Positions 33,610-43,950 are shown, counted from the stretch's first letter. The stretch is 64,000 bases of DNA from an uncultured Bacteroidota bacterium (GCA_937861115.1 CALMBD010000302.1:1-64000), one strand, 5' to 3'. Program-made: numbers and translations. The notes: generated by a model not told the origin, from the letters alone.

Positions 33610-34878
33610 ATGCTGAACAATCTCTATCGTCATTGGCTGAGTTCATATATCGGAATACCGAAATCGATATGGTTTCTGGCAGCCATCAACCTGGTGAATC
33701 GCTGTGGCAGTATGGTCATAGCATTTATCACGATTTACCTTACCCAACAGTTGCACTTCGATATTCGCGAAGCGGGCTATGTGATGGTCTTTTTCGGCGC
33801 CGGCGCCCTGGTTGGCGCCTATGCCGGGGGACGTATGACCGACCGACTGGGGTATTATCCCGTCCAGTTCTGGAGCCTCGTACTTAACGGTATCATGTTG
33901 TTGATCCTGATGCTGGTACATCAGTTCTGGACCATGTGTGCCGCTATTTTTGCCCTGAGCCTGATCTCCGAGATTTTTCGGCCGGCCAACTCTGTGGCTA
34001 TCGCCCGGTTCAGCACACCGGAAACGCGCACGCGGTCGATCTCCCTCTACCGGATGTCTGTTAACCTGGGATGGACGGTTGCGCCCGTGTTTGGAGGTCT
34101 GCTGGCATCGCTTGGGTGGGACTGGCTTTTCTGGGTCGACGGGCTCACCTGTATTTTTGCCGCCTTGTTGTTGCGCGGGCTAATGTCGCCGAAAGCGGCT
34201 GCGCCCTCTACCACCGATACAGATCGCAAGGCCGCTTTGGCCGAAACCGTTTCGCCGTATCGCGACCGCACCTTTTTGTGGTTTATCTTTTTAACGATGC
34301 TGAATGCCGTCGTTTTTATGCAATTGATGTGGACGGTGCCGGTTTTCTGGAAAGAGGGTTTTCAGTGGACCGAAGCCAGGATTGGACTGGTGGCGGCACT
34401 GAACGGCTTTCTTGTTTTCCTGGTTGAAATGCCGATGATACACCGGCTCGACGGGAAGCGGCATCAGTTGCAGTACGTACGCTTCGGGCTGGTTCTGTAC
34501 GCCGTGGCTTACCTGGCATTTGAACTGCCTATTGGGCAAGCACTGTCTGCCGTGCTGTTTATCGTGGCCATTTCCTTTGGCGAAATGTTCGTGATGCCTT
34601 TCAGCAGCAATTATGTTTTCGGCAGGTCGGCAGGCGTCCGGCAGGGACAGTATATGGGACTGTACACCATGGCGTATTCCGTGGCCAATATACTTGCGCC
34701 CTTGTTCGGTACCCAGATCATCGCTGCCTGGGGATATGCCGCTCTGTGGTATATGCTCATCGGACTGGCGGGTATTACCTGGATCGGTTTCTGGATATTG
34801 GGGAATAATAACCCCGATGGCGTCCGTGTTCAAACGCCGCCGGAACGGACTGCCGATGCGATCCCGCAGGCGGGATGA
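33610..34878 (+). CDS. MFS transporter (MdtH-like)
   Basis: A 422-residue polytopic protein with 12 expected membrane spans. LVGAYAGGRMTDRLGYYPVQ near 74-93 is the loop 2-3 MFS signature, and SLYRMSVNLGWTVAPVFGGL near 140-159 resembles the drug-efflux motif C region. MdtH/DHA1-type proteins export drugs or metabolites by proton antiport; the substrate is unknown. The gene is isolated and its upstream gap holds an orphan terminator. Confidence 0.88.
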   Translation: MLNNLYRHWLSSYIGIPKSIWFLAAINLVNRCGSMVIAFITIYLTQQLHFDIREAGYVMVFFGAGALVGAYAGGRMTDRLGYYPVQFWSLVLNGIMLLILMLVHQFWTMCAAIFALSLISEIFRPANSVAIARFSTPETRTRSISLYRMSVNLGWTVAPVFGGLLASLGWDWLFWVDGLTCIFAALLLRGLMSPKAAAPSTTDTDRKAALAETVSPYRDRTFLWFIFLTMLNAVVFMQLMWTVPVFWKEGFQWTEARIGLVAALNGFLVFLVEMPMIHRLDGKRHQLQYVRFGLVLYAVAYLAFELPIGQALSAVLFIVAISFGEMFVMPFSSNYVFGRSAGVRQGQYMGLYTMAYSVANILAPLFGTQIIAAWGYAALWYMLIGLAGITWIGFWILGNNNPDGVRVQTPPERTADAIPQAG

Positions 34879-34909
34879 CAGGGATAGTGCCGGGGCGTGG
34901 AGCAAAAAG

Positions 34910-34985
34910 CACACAGATGACGCAGATTTAACTGATTTGCACGGATAAATCTGCGCGAATCAGTTAAATCTGCGTCATCTGTGTG
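34910..34985. repeat. Perfect 28-bp inverted repeat with 20-nt loop
   Basis: The left arm 34910-34937 starts CACACAGATGACGCAG and the right arm 34958-34985 is its exact complement; the loop itself contains another shortened copy of the same words. It follows the MFS gene. Arm length and exactness exceed a normal terminator and there is no U-tract, so a dispersed palindromic repeat is more likely. Confidence 0.8.
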
Positions 34986-35044
34986 CCCTGATGCCTGGTG
35001 TACCGCTTTTGGTGGGATATCTAAACTCTTTTTGTCCATAAAAA

Positions 35045-35077
35045 ATCCCGAATCCCGGGATAGCCAAAATTCGGGAT
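35045..35077 (-). terminator. Terminator of the small outer-membrane protein gene
   Basis: ATCCCGAAT / ATTCGGGAT, 9 bp, followed on the minus strand by a run of T, 24 bp after the stop codon. Confidence 0.7.
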
Positions 35078-35100
35078 GTCTCATGTTGGCCCAACACGCG

Positions 35101-35682
35101 CTAATAGTCGCGCCCGCCTGCGCGCAGGTTCAGGAACATCTTGAAGCCGAAATTGGCGCCGACGACCTTTGCCTTTGTAAAATAGTTGCCCGAGAGGAAT
35201 ATCTCGTAGTTCTTGAACACGTCGCGGATAAAGAAATAGCCGAATTCAGCGCCAACCGTGTAGTCCAGCCGATCGAGCGTCTCTCCCGTCTCTTCTTTCC
35301 TGAAATTGTAGAAAAGTCCGCCTTTGGCCAGCACGGTGAAGGCGTTTTGTTTTGTTTTTGCGCATTTGTTGCCGTTGGAACGGTACATGCCGGCGCCGGC
35401 CTCCAGCAAAGCGTAGGGGGTAAGCAGGGTGGATTCGCCCACATCTTCTGCCTTGGGGTCGAGCGTATAGGTTAGCCCGCCGCCCAGGCGCGCTACGCTC
35501 CAGTGGGTGCCGACATTAAAGGCCGTCTCGATGCCGGGGCCGAAGCGGTTTCCGATTTTTTCGACATCCGGCGCATTGAAATAAATATTCGGAATATCGA
35601 GGAAAAGGCGGGGACCGCTGTATTGCGCCTGAGCGCAAAAGGTCATGGTGAAGAGTGCAACAACAGGAAGGATTCTTTTCAT
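35101..35682 (-). CDS. Small outer-membrane beta-barrel protein
   Basis: A 193-residue exported protein from the ATG at 35682 (MKRILPVVALFTMTFCAQAQ is a clean signal peptide; an ATG four codons earlier is less likely). Alternating hydrophobic strands with glycine and aromatic residues (LGGGLTYTLD, LAKGGLFYNF, VGAEFGYFF, GANFGFKMFLNLRAG) suggest an eight-strand porin-like barrel of the Bacteroidota outer-membrane-protein type. Function unknown. It diverges from the TMTC-like gene. Confidence 0.75.
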   Translation of the reverse strand: MKRILPVVALFTMTFCAQAQYSGPRLFLDIPNIYFNAPDVEKIGNRFGPGIETAFNVGTHWSVARLGGGLTYTLDPKAEDVGESTLLTPYALLEAGAGMYRSNGNKCAKTKQNAFTVLAKGGLFYNFRKEETGETLDRLDYTVGAEFGYFFIRDVFKNYEIFLSGNYFTKAKVVGANFGFKMFLNLRAGGRDY

Positions 35683-35830
35683 AAAAGGATACAATTGTTA
35701 AGGATGATTTGTGCCCAAGATGCCAATCTCATGAGCTTCGCTGCTTGAAATTTTGCAATAAAGGTATGTTGAAATTGGGCCATACTGTAAAAGCCGTATT
35801 TTTCGCCCGCTTGACAGAAACTGATAAGTA

Positions 35831-37516
35831 ATGACTAAAAAATCCAAAATACATACCGGATCAACTGCCAAACGAACCTCCAAACCCGAGGTGAAAACTT
35901 CCGGTGATTGGCGACCCTGGCTGCTGGCGGTCATCGCATTCCTGCTCTTCAGTACCGGCCTCACCAATGAAATGCTCGGGATCGACGACCATATGGCCAC
36001 GGTAGATAATCCTGCGGTAAAAGATCTGGTCTTTACCGGATTCAACCTGGGCATGTATGCTCCTGTGACCTGGATGGGCTATGCACTGGCGTATAGTATA
36101 GGCGGCGACAATCCCTTCTGGTACCACCTGCTGAGCGCTTTGGTACATGCCGCCAATGTGTGGCTGGCATACAAGGTGCTGTTGCGGCTCGATGTCAGTA
36201 CCTCGGTGGCTTTTGCCGTGTCGCTGCTGTTTGCCGTTCACCCGATACAGGTGGAGTCTGTGGCCTGGATAGCGGGGTTTAGTACACCCTTGTTTTCGAT
36301 GTTTTGCCTGCTTTCCACCCTGTTCTACCTGGAACATGCACAGACAGAGGGTGGCTCATGGCAACATTACGGGTATTCACTCGGGCTGTTTGTAGTGGCA
36401 TGCCTCGCCAAAAGTACGGCGGTGATGCTGCCGGTTTTATTAATTGTTTTGGATCAGTTCTGGAAGCAGCCGAAGATCGAACCCGGAAAACGCTGGCCGG
36501 GGTATGTCCCTTATTTTTTATTGGCCCTTGGATTTGGTCTGTACACCTTCCATACCCGCGCAGATATCGGGGTCGAAGTTGGCGCGCTAACCAACGATTT
36601 CAGTCCCCTGGAGCGAGCATTCCTGGTGTGTTATACGCCGCTGTTGTACTGGGGAAAACTCCTTTTCCCTTACAACCTTAGTATTTATTATTCCTTTGAC
36701 AAGGTAAACGGACAATTGCCCCTTATCTACTATATCTCGCCGCTTATATTGGCGGGCATTGTTTTTGCCGCCTGGCATTTCCGCCGGCGGGCGCCTTATT
36801 TCATGAAAGGCCTCCTGTTTTATGGCGCCAACATCATTTTTATGTTGCCCTTCTACTCCGTGGGGACATTCGAACTCTGTGCCGACCACTACAACTACCT
36901 CGCGGCAATCGGCTTTTTTTATTTGATCGTATCGGCATGGGAAGCGGCATACAAGGCATTCCCCGGGTATGCCTACGCGATCCAGTCGCCCGGCAGGATC
37001 TGGGTCGGGGCGCTTGTGCTGCTCAGTGTTTTGCAAATACGGCTGTGGGGCGATACGATTTCCATCGTTTCCAATGCCATTGAAAAGGGCTTCCATCAGA
37101 ACGGCAAGATGTACCAGGCCCGCGCCATCGCCTGGGCCAACGACCGGAAGAACTTTAAAGAGGCCATGAGCGATTTTGATAAAGCCCTGGAGATCAATCC
37201 CAACCTGGCTGATTCCTACAAATACCGGGGGGGGCTTTACGGAGTGACCAAGCAGTATGATAAATCAGTGGCCGATCTCAGCCAATACCTGAAGATGTAC
37301 CCGGAAGACAGCGAGCAATACTACAACCGCGGCCTTTCGCTGTTGAACCTCAACCGTATGCAGGAAGCAATTGCCGATTTCAGCAAAACGCTGGAACTCA
37401 ATCCCGACTTTGCGCGTGCCTATCGCGCTCGCGGGAATGCCTATAACGCCATTGGCGATACGGCCAAAGGTCAGGCCGACCTGGCTGAATGGGAAAAAAG
37501 AAAAGCCGGGATGTGA
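35831..37516 (+). CDS. Multi-span membrane protein with C-terminal TPRs (TMTC-like)
   Basis: A 561-residue protein. About residues 30-410 contain 9-11 membrane spans with the LGIDDHMATVDNPAVKDL loop near the first span, reminiscent of the acidic first loop in GT-C glycosyltransferases, and HPIQVESVAWI, a motif seen in TMTC/DUF1736 proteins. Residues 420-555 form three TPR units (ARAIAWANDRKNFKEAMSDF, PNLADSYKYRGGLYGVTKQY, YYNRGLSLLNLNRMQEAIAD). In animals TMTC proteins are O-mannosyltransferases; a role in protein glycosylation here is inference. Confidence 0.8.
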   Translation: MTKKSKIHTGSTAKRTSKPEVKTSGDWRPWLLAVIAFLLFSTGLTNEMLGIDDHMATVDNPAVKDLVFTGFNLGMYAPVTWMGYALAYSIGGDNPFWYHLLSALVHAANVWLAYKVLLRLDVSTSVAFAVSLLFAVHPIQVESVAWIAGFSTPLFSMFCLLSTLFYLEHAQTEGGSWQHYGYSLGLFVVACLAKSTAVMLPVLLIVLDQFWKQPKIEPGKRWPGYVPYFLLALGFGLYTFHTRADIGVEVGALTNDFSPLERAFLVCYTPLLYWGKLLFPYNLSIYYSFDKVNGQLPLIYYISPLILAGIVFAAWHFRRRAPYFMKGLLFYGANIIFMLPFYSVGTFELCADHYNYLAAIGFFYLIVSAWEAAYKAFPGYAYAIQSPGRIWVGALVLLSVLQIRLWGDTISIVSNAIEKGFHQNGKMYQARAIAWANDRKNFKEAMSDFDKALEINPNLADSYKYRGGLYGVTKQYDKSVADLSQYLKMYPEDSEQYYNRGLSLLNLNRMQEAIADFSKTLELNPDFARAYRARGNAYNAIGDTAKGQADLAEWEKRKAGM

Positions 37517-37523
37517 CAAGCGT

Positions 37524-38339
37524 TTATCGCAGGAATTCCGGACACCTGATATCGCCGAAGTAGTACATCACGCCTACGTTGAGCAGGGCGTACATATCGT
37601 TTTTCTTGCCGTTGCCGCGCTGCCTGCCCGGCTCCCCGATCTTGGGTTCCAGCGACCGGTCGGCAAGGCTGGCGCCGATATCGCCGCGTTGCGCGCGGAT
37701 ATCGCGCACATCAGCATACACGCCGCTGACATCGTCGAGATAGTCGGTGAAAAGTTTGCGGCCGCTCAATTCCACGTTTACGCTCCAGCGGTAACTCAGG
37801 TCAACCTTGAACCCGAGTCCGTAGGCAATAGCGCCCTGTGTGGTGTTGTACTCTTCGCCGCGGAACTGGCCTTCGGTGCCGTACTTGATCAGGTCGTACC
37901 ACTCGCCGTCCAGTTCGGCGCGCGGATTGAAGTGGAAGATCGAAACGCCCAGCAGAATATACGGTGTGAAGTAATAATCGCGATGGCCGTGCACATAAGG
38001 CAGGAAATTGAACTCGAATTGTCCGGTTCCGTCGATAAGAATGCTTTTGAACGACAGGTTGCGGCGTTGTTCATACACATTCTTGGAGTCGGAATCGTAG
38101 GCGCTGAGTTGGCCAACATTTGCGCCGAGTTTGAATGCCAGGCGGTCGTTGAAGTTGTAGCGTGCGCCTACTCCGCCGGAAAGGTGAACACGGTTGACCC
38201 GCCAGTTGGTATTCAAATCGCCAAAGTAATTGGAAGCGCCGGCCCAGCCGCCCAATTCAAATCCACGCATTTGTCCAAAAGAAAATTGACTTGTCAGAAC
38301 AAGTCCGCCGAGGAGCGCCCAAAATCGAATGTGCTTCAT
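37524..38339 (-). CDS. DUF6089 family outer-membrane protein, PorG-like
   Basis: A 271-residue exported protein (signal peptide to about residue 22, QFSFGQ). GFELGGWAGASNYFGDLNTN near the N-terminus, GARYNFNDRLAFKLGANVGQ, FTPYILLGVSIFHFNP and the C-terminal MYALLNVGVMYYFGD are typical of DUF6089, the family that includes PorG of the type IX secretion system. Several type IX cargo proteins are in this window, so a PorG role is plausible, but other paralogues of this family exist in Bacteroidota and none of the other Por/Gld core genes is near. Confidence 0.75.
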   Translation of the reverse strand: MKHIRFWALLGGLVLTSQFSFGQMRGFELGGWAGASNYFGDLNTNWRVNRVHLSGGVGARYNFNDRLAFKLGANVGQLSAYDSDSKNVYEQRRNLSFKSILIDGTGQFEFNFLPYVHGHRDYYFTPYILLGVSIFHFNPRAELDGEWYDLIKYGTEGQFRGEEYNTTQGAIAYGLGFKVDLSYRWSVNVELSGRKLFTDYLDDVSGVYADVRDIRAQRGDIGASLADRSLEPKIGEPGRQRGNGKKNDMYALLNVGVMYYFGDIRCPEFLR

Positions 38340-38441
38340 GTCAGAGTGTGTTATCGGGTAGAATCTCTTTAAAATCGGTTAGTGTTTCCGCATTGCAGGG
38401 ATAAATGGGAAACCCGGCAATTGCAATACGGTATGAAGCCG

Positions 38442-38449
38442 CAAAAATA
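38442..38449 (-). promoter_or_regulatory. Candidate -7 box for the DUF6089 gene
   Basis: TATTTTTG on the minus strand, 103 bp before the ATG; no clear TTTG at -33. Confidence 0.35.
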
Positions 38450-38616
38450 GGCAGGTAAAGAGGATTTTTTCGACCTTTTACCCTTTTACAGCGTTTGCCG
38501 CCAAAAACGTGCCGGAAACACACTCTGGTATTGACGCAGGAAAGTTTAAATTGGTTGTAAAGGGGAAGGGAGGCTGGACCGGTCTTGTGGTACAGCCTCC
38601 GCTCACTACGTATGAT

Positions 38617-39240
38617 TTACCGTTTGCCGAAAATACCGCCAAGGATATTTCCCAGCAGGCCGCCTCCACTTTGCGGTTGTGGTTGTTGTCCGCCAAGCAC
38701 GCCGCCGAGTACGGAACCAATGAGGTCGCCGAAGCCGCCGGATTGTGCATTCTGCGCCGAACCCATGAGTACGCCTGCCAGTCCACCCAGATCCAGCCCG
38801 CCCTGATTTTTGGCGCGACCCAGTACGCCCATCACAATGGGGGCAAGAATAGGCATCAATTTCATTACCTGACTCATATTGAGGCCCGAAGACTGACTGA
38901 TCTGCTGTGCTGCCACATCCTGGCGATCGCCGAGCACGTGACCGAGAATACCGGCGCCGTTCAGAGCGCTCGCGCCCTGGTTGGAATTGCCCTGGACCAT
39001 ACCGCCGACCATTCCCATCAGGTCGTCCAGAATACTGCCGTCGTGGTCGCGGTCGAGCGCCGCACTCAACGAGGCCAGGCCGCCTTCCGACGCTGCGTTA
39101 TTGGCCAGCCCGCCGAGTAAAGTGGCAAAAATGCCGTTGGCTGCCATGGCCGTTTGTTGTTTGTCGGCGCCGATTTGGTCGCTCAGTTGACCCAGCACAT
39201 TATCGTCCAGCTGGCCTTGTAGAATTTGCATTAAATCCAT
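38617..39240 (-). CDS. DUF937 family protein
   Basis: A 207-residue protein starting MDLMQILQGQLDDNVLGQLS, the DUF937 N-terminus, with QTAMAANGIFATLLGGLAN and VMKLMPILAPIVMGVLG repeats. The C-terminal 60 residues are Gly/Gln-rich (VLGGVLGGQQPQPQSGGGLL). Family function is unknown. A frame extension to 39306 is not family-like. It diverges from the HD phosphohydrolase. Confidence 0.85.
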   Translation of the reverse strand: MDLMQILQGQLDDNVLGQLSDQIGADKQQTAMAANGIFATLLGGLANNAASEGGLASLSAALDRDHDGSILDDLMGMVGGMVQGNSNQGASALNGAGILGHVLGDRQDVAAQQISQSSGLNMSQVMKLMPILAPIVMGVLGRAKNQGGLDLGGLAGVLMGSAQNAQSGGFGDLIGSVLGGVLGGQQPQPQSGGGLLGNILGGIFGKR

Positions 39241-39469
39241 AATCGAATTTGTTTTGAAAAATGTGGAGTTGCAGTTAAACGTGTTTGTGGGATAAAAGTA
39301 ACGCAATGAAGGCCGTTGCAGGCCTAAATCGGCACAAAATTGGAGTCTACAGCATTTTTTTTTTCAATGCCGGATGCAATTTTAGGAAATTACGCATTTT
39401 TACGCTGCGCGTCGTCCAACAAAGTTAGGAAGGAGACGTTCACCTGAATACCTACCTTGACCCACAAGC

Positions 39470-40057
39470 ATGGATTACCGAGCTGCCAAACAATTTATTT
39501 TGTCAAAACTCCGTACAGAGCTCTCCGATAAGCTCTACTACCACGGGGTGCATCACACGCTGGACGTGCTGAAAATGGCATCCGAGATTTGCTCCGGCGA
39601 AGGGGTAGGTGGTCGTGAACTGGTATTGGTAAAAACAGCGGCGCTTTTTCACGATTCCGGATTTGTAAAAAACAAACATCTTGGTCACGAATATGAAGGC
39701 TGCCTGATCGTTCGCGATGTTTTGCCGGGTTTCGACTATTCGTCCGGCGACATCGATATTATTTGCGGCATGATCATGGCCACCAAAATCCCGCAAACGC
39801 CCGCCAACCTGCTGGAGGAGATCATTTGCGACGCCGACCTCGATTATTTGGGGCGCGACGACTTTTATGCCATCGGCGATTCGCTGTTCGACGAATTGCA
39901 GGCATACCACATCATCGAAGGCGAACAAGCCTGGAATCGCCTGCAGGTCAGTTTTTTAACCGCCCATGCTTTCCATACGCGTACGAACAAACTGCTTAGA
40001 GAGCCGGTTAAAGAGCGCTACCTCCAAGAACTGAAGGGCCTGGTAGCGACCTACTGA
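39470..40057 (+). CDS. HD-domain phosphohydrolase
   Basis: A 195-residue metal-dependent phosphohydrolase. H in YYHGVHHTLDVL (about 24-35), HD in LFHDSGFV (about 63-70) and a late D in ICDADLDYLGRDDF fit the H...HD...D pattern. Substrates in this superfamily range from nucleotides to cyclic dinucleotides; a Bacteroidota group with this short single domain is of unknown specificity. It ends 42 bp before proB and may be in the same transcript. Confidence 0.85.
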   Translation: MDYRAAKQFILSKLRTELSDKLYYHGVHHTLDVLKMASEICSGEGVGGRELVLVKTAALFHDSGFVKNKHLGHEYEGCLIVRDVLPGFDYSSGDIDIICGMIMATKIPQTPANLLEEIICDADLDYLGRDDFYAIGDSLFDELQAYHIIEGEQAWNRLQVSFLTAHAFHTRTNKLLREPVKERYLQELKGLVATY

Positions 40058-40099
40058 ACGGAAACGCGCAAAAACAAACGGCAGCGTCTCCTTTTTCCC

Positions 40100-41164
40100 A
40101 TGCAAAAAATTGTTGTCAAGATCGGCACCAACGTGCTTTCCCGCCCCGATGGATTGCTTGACATCACTGCGATCAGCCAAATCGTCGACCAGGTAGCCGA
40201 AGTGAAAAAGCGAGGCGTGGAGGTTATTCTCGTCTCTTCCGGCGCCGTCGGGGCCGGCCGTTCGCTCACCGTACTGCCCGAAGATGCGGGCCGCATCGTG
40301 CAGCGACAGGTACTGGCTGCGGTCGGACAAATTAAATTGATGTCGACGTATGCCGATTTGTTCGGGCGCTACGGACTGCTTTGCGCGCAGGTGCTGGCAA
40401 CCAGGGAGGATTTCCGCGACCGGCGGCACTACCTGAATATGCGCAATTGCCTGGCCGCCCTGCTCCGCGACAATATCGTCCCGATCGTCAATGAGAACGA
40501 TGTGATCAGTGTGTCGGAACTGATGTTCACCGACAATGATGAACTGGCGGGGCTTGTTGCGGCGCTCAGCGGCGCACAGGGGCTTGTTATCCTGTCGAAC
40601 GTGGACGGGGTGTTCGACGGTCCGCCCGGGCATCCCGAAAGCCGCGTCATTGCCGAAGTGCTTCCAGGCGACCGAATTCAGCAGGGTTTCATCGATCCGG
40701 TACGCTCCTCGTTCGGGCGAGGCGGCATGCTGACCAAGTTCAGGTTTGCCCAAAAAGCCGCCCGTGTCGGGATCGCTACCTGGATCGCCAACGGCAAACA
40801 CCCCGGTATCTTGTCCGATATCCTCAGTGGCAAGCCCACAGGAACCTGCTTTCGCCCCAAAGCGGCTGTCAATACACTCAAACGCTGGATCGCATACGAC
40901 CATACGGCACGCAAAGGCGCCATTGTCGTCAACGCAGGCGCCGAAAATGCCCTGAGAAGCCAGGTGTCGAGCTTGTTGCCCGTCGGTGTCGTTCGTATAG
41001 AAGGGGATTTTGAAAAGGGCGATTTGGTGCGGATCGTCAGCGAAAAATCGGCACTGATCGGGTTCGGCAAGGTACAATTGGGCGCAGAGGCGGCGAGGAA
41101 GGTTGTCGGCCTGAAAGGGAAAAAGCCACTGGTTCACTATGATTATTTGTACCTGGAAGTATAG
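40100..41164 (+). CDS. proB: Glutamate 5-kinase
   Basis: First step of proline synthesis. A 354-residue enzyme with an amino-acid kinase domain ([62 protein letters not shown]) and a C-terminal PUA domain (about 270-354, [20 protein letters not shown]). In other bacteria the kinase is inhibited by proline. proA follows after 80 bp, as in the classical operon. Confidence 0.96.
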   Translation: MQKIVVKIGTNVLSRPDGLLDITAISQIVDQVAEVKKRGVEVILVSSGAVGAGRSLTVLPEDAGRIVQRQVLAAVGQIKLMSTYADLFGRYGLLCAQVLATREDFRDRRHYLNMRNCLAALLRDNIVPIVNENDVISVSELMFTDNDELAGLVAALSGAQGLVILSNVDGVFDGPPGHPESRVIAEVLPGDRIQQGFIDPVRSSFGRGGMLTKFRFAQKAARVGIATWIANGKHPGILSDILSGKPTGTCFRPKAAVNTLKRWIAYDHTARKGAIVVNAGAENALRSQVSSLLPVGVVRIEGDFEKGDLVRIVSEKSALIGFGKVQLGAEAARKVVGLKGKKPLVHYDYLYLEV

Positions 41165-41244
41165 ATACATGGTGGCCGCCGGCAACCCCGAAACCATGCC
41201 CTGTATTTATCCTGATCCTGTTTAGTTCACAGCCATTGTCTACT

Positions 41245-42513
41245 ATGGAATCCGCAATCGATCCCCAAAATATAGAAGCCTGCCTCGACCGCGTTCGGGC
41301 AGCCAGCCGTCATCTTTCGCTTTTTGACGACACTCAGATAGCCGGCATCCTGCGCGACCTGGCCGATCATGCCCTGCAAAACATACCGGCGCTGCTGGAG
41401 GCCAATAGCCGCGATTGTGCGCGTATGGACCCAGCCGACCCCAGATACGACCGATTGATGCTGAACGAGCAAAGGCTGAAGGCCATCGCAGCCGATCTGC
41501 TTGCGGTGGCGGCACTGCCTTCTCCGCTGCAGCGCTTGCTGGAAGAAAGGACGCGCCCGAACGGACTGTTGCTGCAAAAAATAAGCGTGCCCATAGGTGT
41601 GATCGGGGTTATTTACGAGTCGCGGCCCAATGTTACTTTCGACGTATTTGCCCTGGCCCTCAAATCGGGCAATGCCGTCGTGCTCAAGGGCAGCCGCGAC
41701 GCGCATGACACCAATACCGCTATCGCAGCCCTGATCGCCGATGTACTCAGGCGCCATAACCTGAACGACGCCTGCTGGCTTGCGCCCTCCGAGCGCGAGG
41801 CGCTTGCCCCAATCCTGCAGGCAGACCGTTTTATCGACGCCATTATCCCGCGCGGCAGCCAGGGTCTGATCGATCACGTGCGCGCACATTCCAGGGTGCC
41901 GGTTATCGAAACTGGCGCGGGCGTGGTGCACACCTATATGGATTCCAGCGCGGATGTGCTGAAAAGCAAAAGTATTGTAGAAAACGCCAAGGCCCGCCGT
42001 GTCAGTGTTTGCAATGCGCTCGATACCCTGATCGTACATGCCTACCGGCTGAATGACCTGCCTGAAATAGTGGCCGGACTCGGCGAAAAGCACCGCTGCC
42101 AGATATTTGCCGACGAAAGGGCATTCCTGGCGCTGCAATCCCAATACCCGGCAGAATTGCTGACACGGGCACGGGAAGAACATTTCGGTACAGAATTTCT
42201 GTCCATGAAAATGTCGGTAAAAACCGTAGACGACCTCGACGAAGCGCTGGCGCACATTGCCCTTTACAGTTCCCGGCATTCGGAAGCCATCCTTGCAGAA
42301 GACCCCGTGGCGATATCGCGGTTTCTTCGCTCGGTCGATGCGGCCGTCGTTTATGCGAATGCAAGCACGGCGTTTACCGATGGCGGCGAATTCGGGTTTG
42401 GCGCCGAGATCGGGATCAGCACCCAGAAACTGCACGCCCGGGGACCGATGGGATTGCCGGAGTTGACCAGTTATAAGTGGATCGTGCGCGGCGACGGTCA
42501 GGTGCGGTCGTGA
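41245..42513 (+). CDS. proA: Gamma-glutamyl phosphate reductase
   Basis: Reduces the ProB product to glutamate semialdehyde with NADPH. I start at the ATG at 41245 (422 residues); a TTG three codons earlier is possible. [40 protein letters not shown], the active Cys region [19 protein letters not shown] and [20 protein letters not shown] are all standard for ProA. It converges on the HMG-CoA reductase gene with 16 bp between stops. Confidence 0.96.
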   Translation: MESAIDPQNIEACLDRVRAASRHLSLFDDTQIAGILRDLADHALQNIPALLEANSRDCARMDPADPRYDRLMLNEQRLKAIAADLLAVAALPSPLQRLLEERTRPNGLLLQKISVPIGVIGVIYESRPNVTFDVFALALKSGNAVVLKGSRDAHDTNTAIAALIADVLRRHNLNDACWLAPSEREALAPILQADRFIDAIIPRGSQGLIDHVRAHSRVPVIETGAGVVHTYMDSSADVLKSKSIVENAKARRVSVCNALDTLIVHAYRLNDLPEIVAGLGEKHRCQIFADERAFLALQSQYPAELLTRAREEHFGTEFLSMKMSVKTVDDLDEALAHIALYSSRHSEAILAEDPVAISRFLRSVDAAVVYANASTAFTDGGEFGFGAEIGISTQKLHARGPMGLPELTSYKWIVRGDGQVRS

Positions 42514-42529
42514 CGCTACGGGCAACCGG

Positions 42530-43882
42530 TCATAAAGAAGTTTGCACGCCTTCCGCGCTGCTGCGGCTGTTGTCCAGAAAACTGCGCACGGCGCTGAAAC
42601 TGACCGTTTGGTGTTGAAAAAAATATTGCGCGGCGGCGGCCTCTTCCTCACTTGCACCGAGGTGGTTCAGGATATTGGTCAGGTGCATTTTCATATGCCC
42701 CTGTTGTATACCGGTAGTTATCAGCGAGCGCACGGCGGCAAAATTTTGCGCCAGTCCCACCGCAGCCACGATGCACATCAGATCGCGCGACGAAGGGTGC
42801 CCCAGAATCTCGAGCGAACGCCGGGCCAGGGGATGTAATGCCGTGAGGCCGCCGACCGTACCGAGGGCAAGCGGGAGTTCAAGTTCGAAGCGGAAAATAC
42901 CGTTTTCCACCCGGCAGCGGCTCAGGCTCCGGTATAGTCCGTCGCGACTGGCGTATGTGTGCGCACAGGCCTCGACGGCGCGAAAATCGTTGCCGGTAGC
43001 CATTACCACAGCATCTATTCCATTGAAAATGCCTTTGTTATGTGTCGTAGCGCGATAAGGATCGATGGTCGCAATGCGCACGGCGACAGCAAAACGTTCG
43101 GCCAGTGCTGCGCCATCCATGCCCTGGATACGCGCCAGTTCGTCGAAAGAGGCAATGGGTGTTTCCGCCCATGCGCGCACTACACATTCCGGGGTATAGT
43201 TCGACAGGATGGCCATGATGATCTCCACATCGCGTTCGGCATCGCTTAGTCCCGGCATTTCCGTCACAAACAGCTCCAGTGTATCGGCAAAGCGCTCGAG
43301 TACGGAGTTGATAAAATTAGCGCCCATGCTGTCGCAGGTCTCGAACGAAACGCGGATCTGGTAGTAAAATGGCTCTTGCGCGGTAAAGTCTAGCAGGTCG
43401 ATGCTTCGGATACCGCCGCCGCGTTTCTGCATGTTGACCGTCAGATCGGCGCAGTCGGCGATCAGGCGCTGCTGCAGGTCGGGGAACAGGCTGCGCAGTT
43501 TCTCCGGCGCGCCCTGCCAGCGGAAATGGACCTGGCCGAGTTTTACGGTGCCCACCACTTCCGCATGGAATCCGCCGCGGTCGAGCCAGAATTTGGCTGC
43601 GCTGGAAGCCGCAGCCACCACGCTGCTTTCCTCAATCACCATGGGTACGGCGTACAGTTTGCCGTTGATGAGGAAATTGGGCGCAATGCTGTACGGGAGC
43701 GTATAGTTGGAAACGGCATTTTCGGTAAAGCCGTCGATGATTTTCTGAACCTGTACGTCCGGGTGCTGCCATTGCGACAAGTCGAGGGCTGCCGTCTCGG
43801 GATCGGCAGTATAGTGTTCCGTCAACCACCCGATCTTCTGCTGTTTGTTCAGTTTGGAAAAGCCTGCTATTGCTTTCGACAT
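42530..43882 (-). CDS. mvaA: Hydroxymethylglutaryl-CoA reductase, class II
   Basis: Converts HMG-CoA to mevalonate, or the reverse. It has 450 residues from the ATG at 43882. The catalytic Glu is in TENAVSNYTLPYS, the Lys in THNKGIFNGID, the Asp in DAVVMATGNDFRAVEA and the C-terminal His in TTGIQQGHMKMHL; EESSVVAAASSAAKFW matches the class II substrate loop. The GTVKLGQ and lack of membrane segments also fit class II. With the neighbouring IPP isomerase it points to a biosynthetic mevalonate pathway supplying UppS; other pathway genes are outside the window. Confidence 0.93.
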   Translation of the reverse strand: MSKAIAGFSKLNKQQKIGWLTEHYTADPETAALDLSQWQHPDVQVQKIIDGFTENAVSNYTLPYSIAPNFLINGKLYAVPMVIEESSVVAAASSAAKFWLDRGGFHAEVVGTVKLGQVHFRWQGAPEKLRSLFPDLQQRLIADCADLTVNMQKRGGGIRSIDLLDFTAQEPFYYQIRVSFETCDSMGANFINSVLERFADTLELFVTEMPGLSDAERDVEIIMAILSNYTPECVVRAWAETPIASFDELARIQGMDGAALAERFAVAVRIATIDPYRATTHNKGIFNGIDAVVMATGNDFRAVEACAHTYASRDGLYRSLSRCRVENGIFRFELELPLALGTVGGLTALHPLARRSLEILGHPSSRDLMCIVAAVGLAQNFAAVRSLITTGIQQGHMKMHLTNILNHLGASEEEAAAAQYFFQHQTVSFSAVRSFLDNSRSSAEGVQTSL

Positions 43883-43950
43883 AGGTATAGGATACGGGGT
43901 CATGGGGTATAAAATACACAAAAATAAAAAATGACGAGCCGGTTTCGGCC

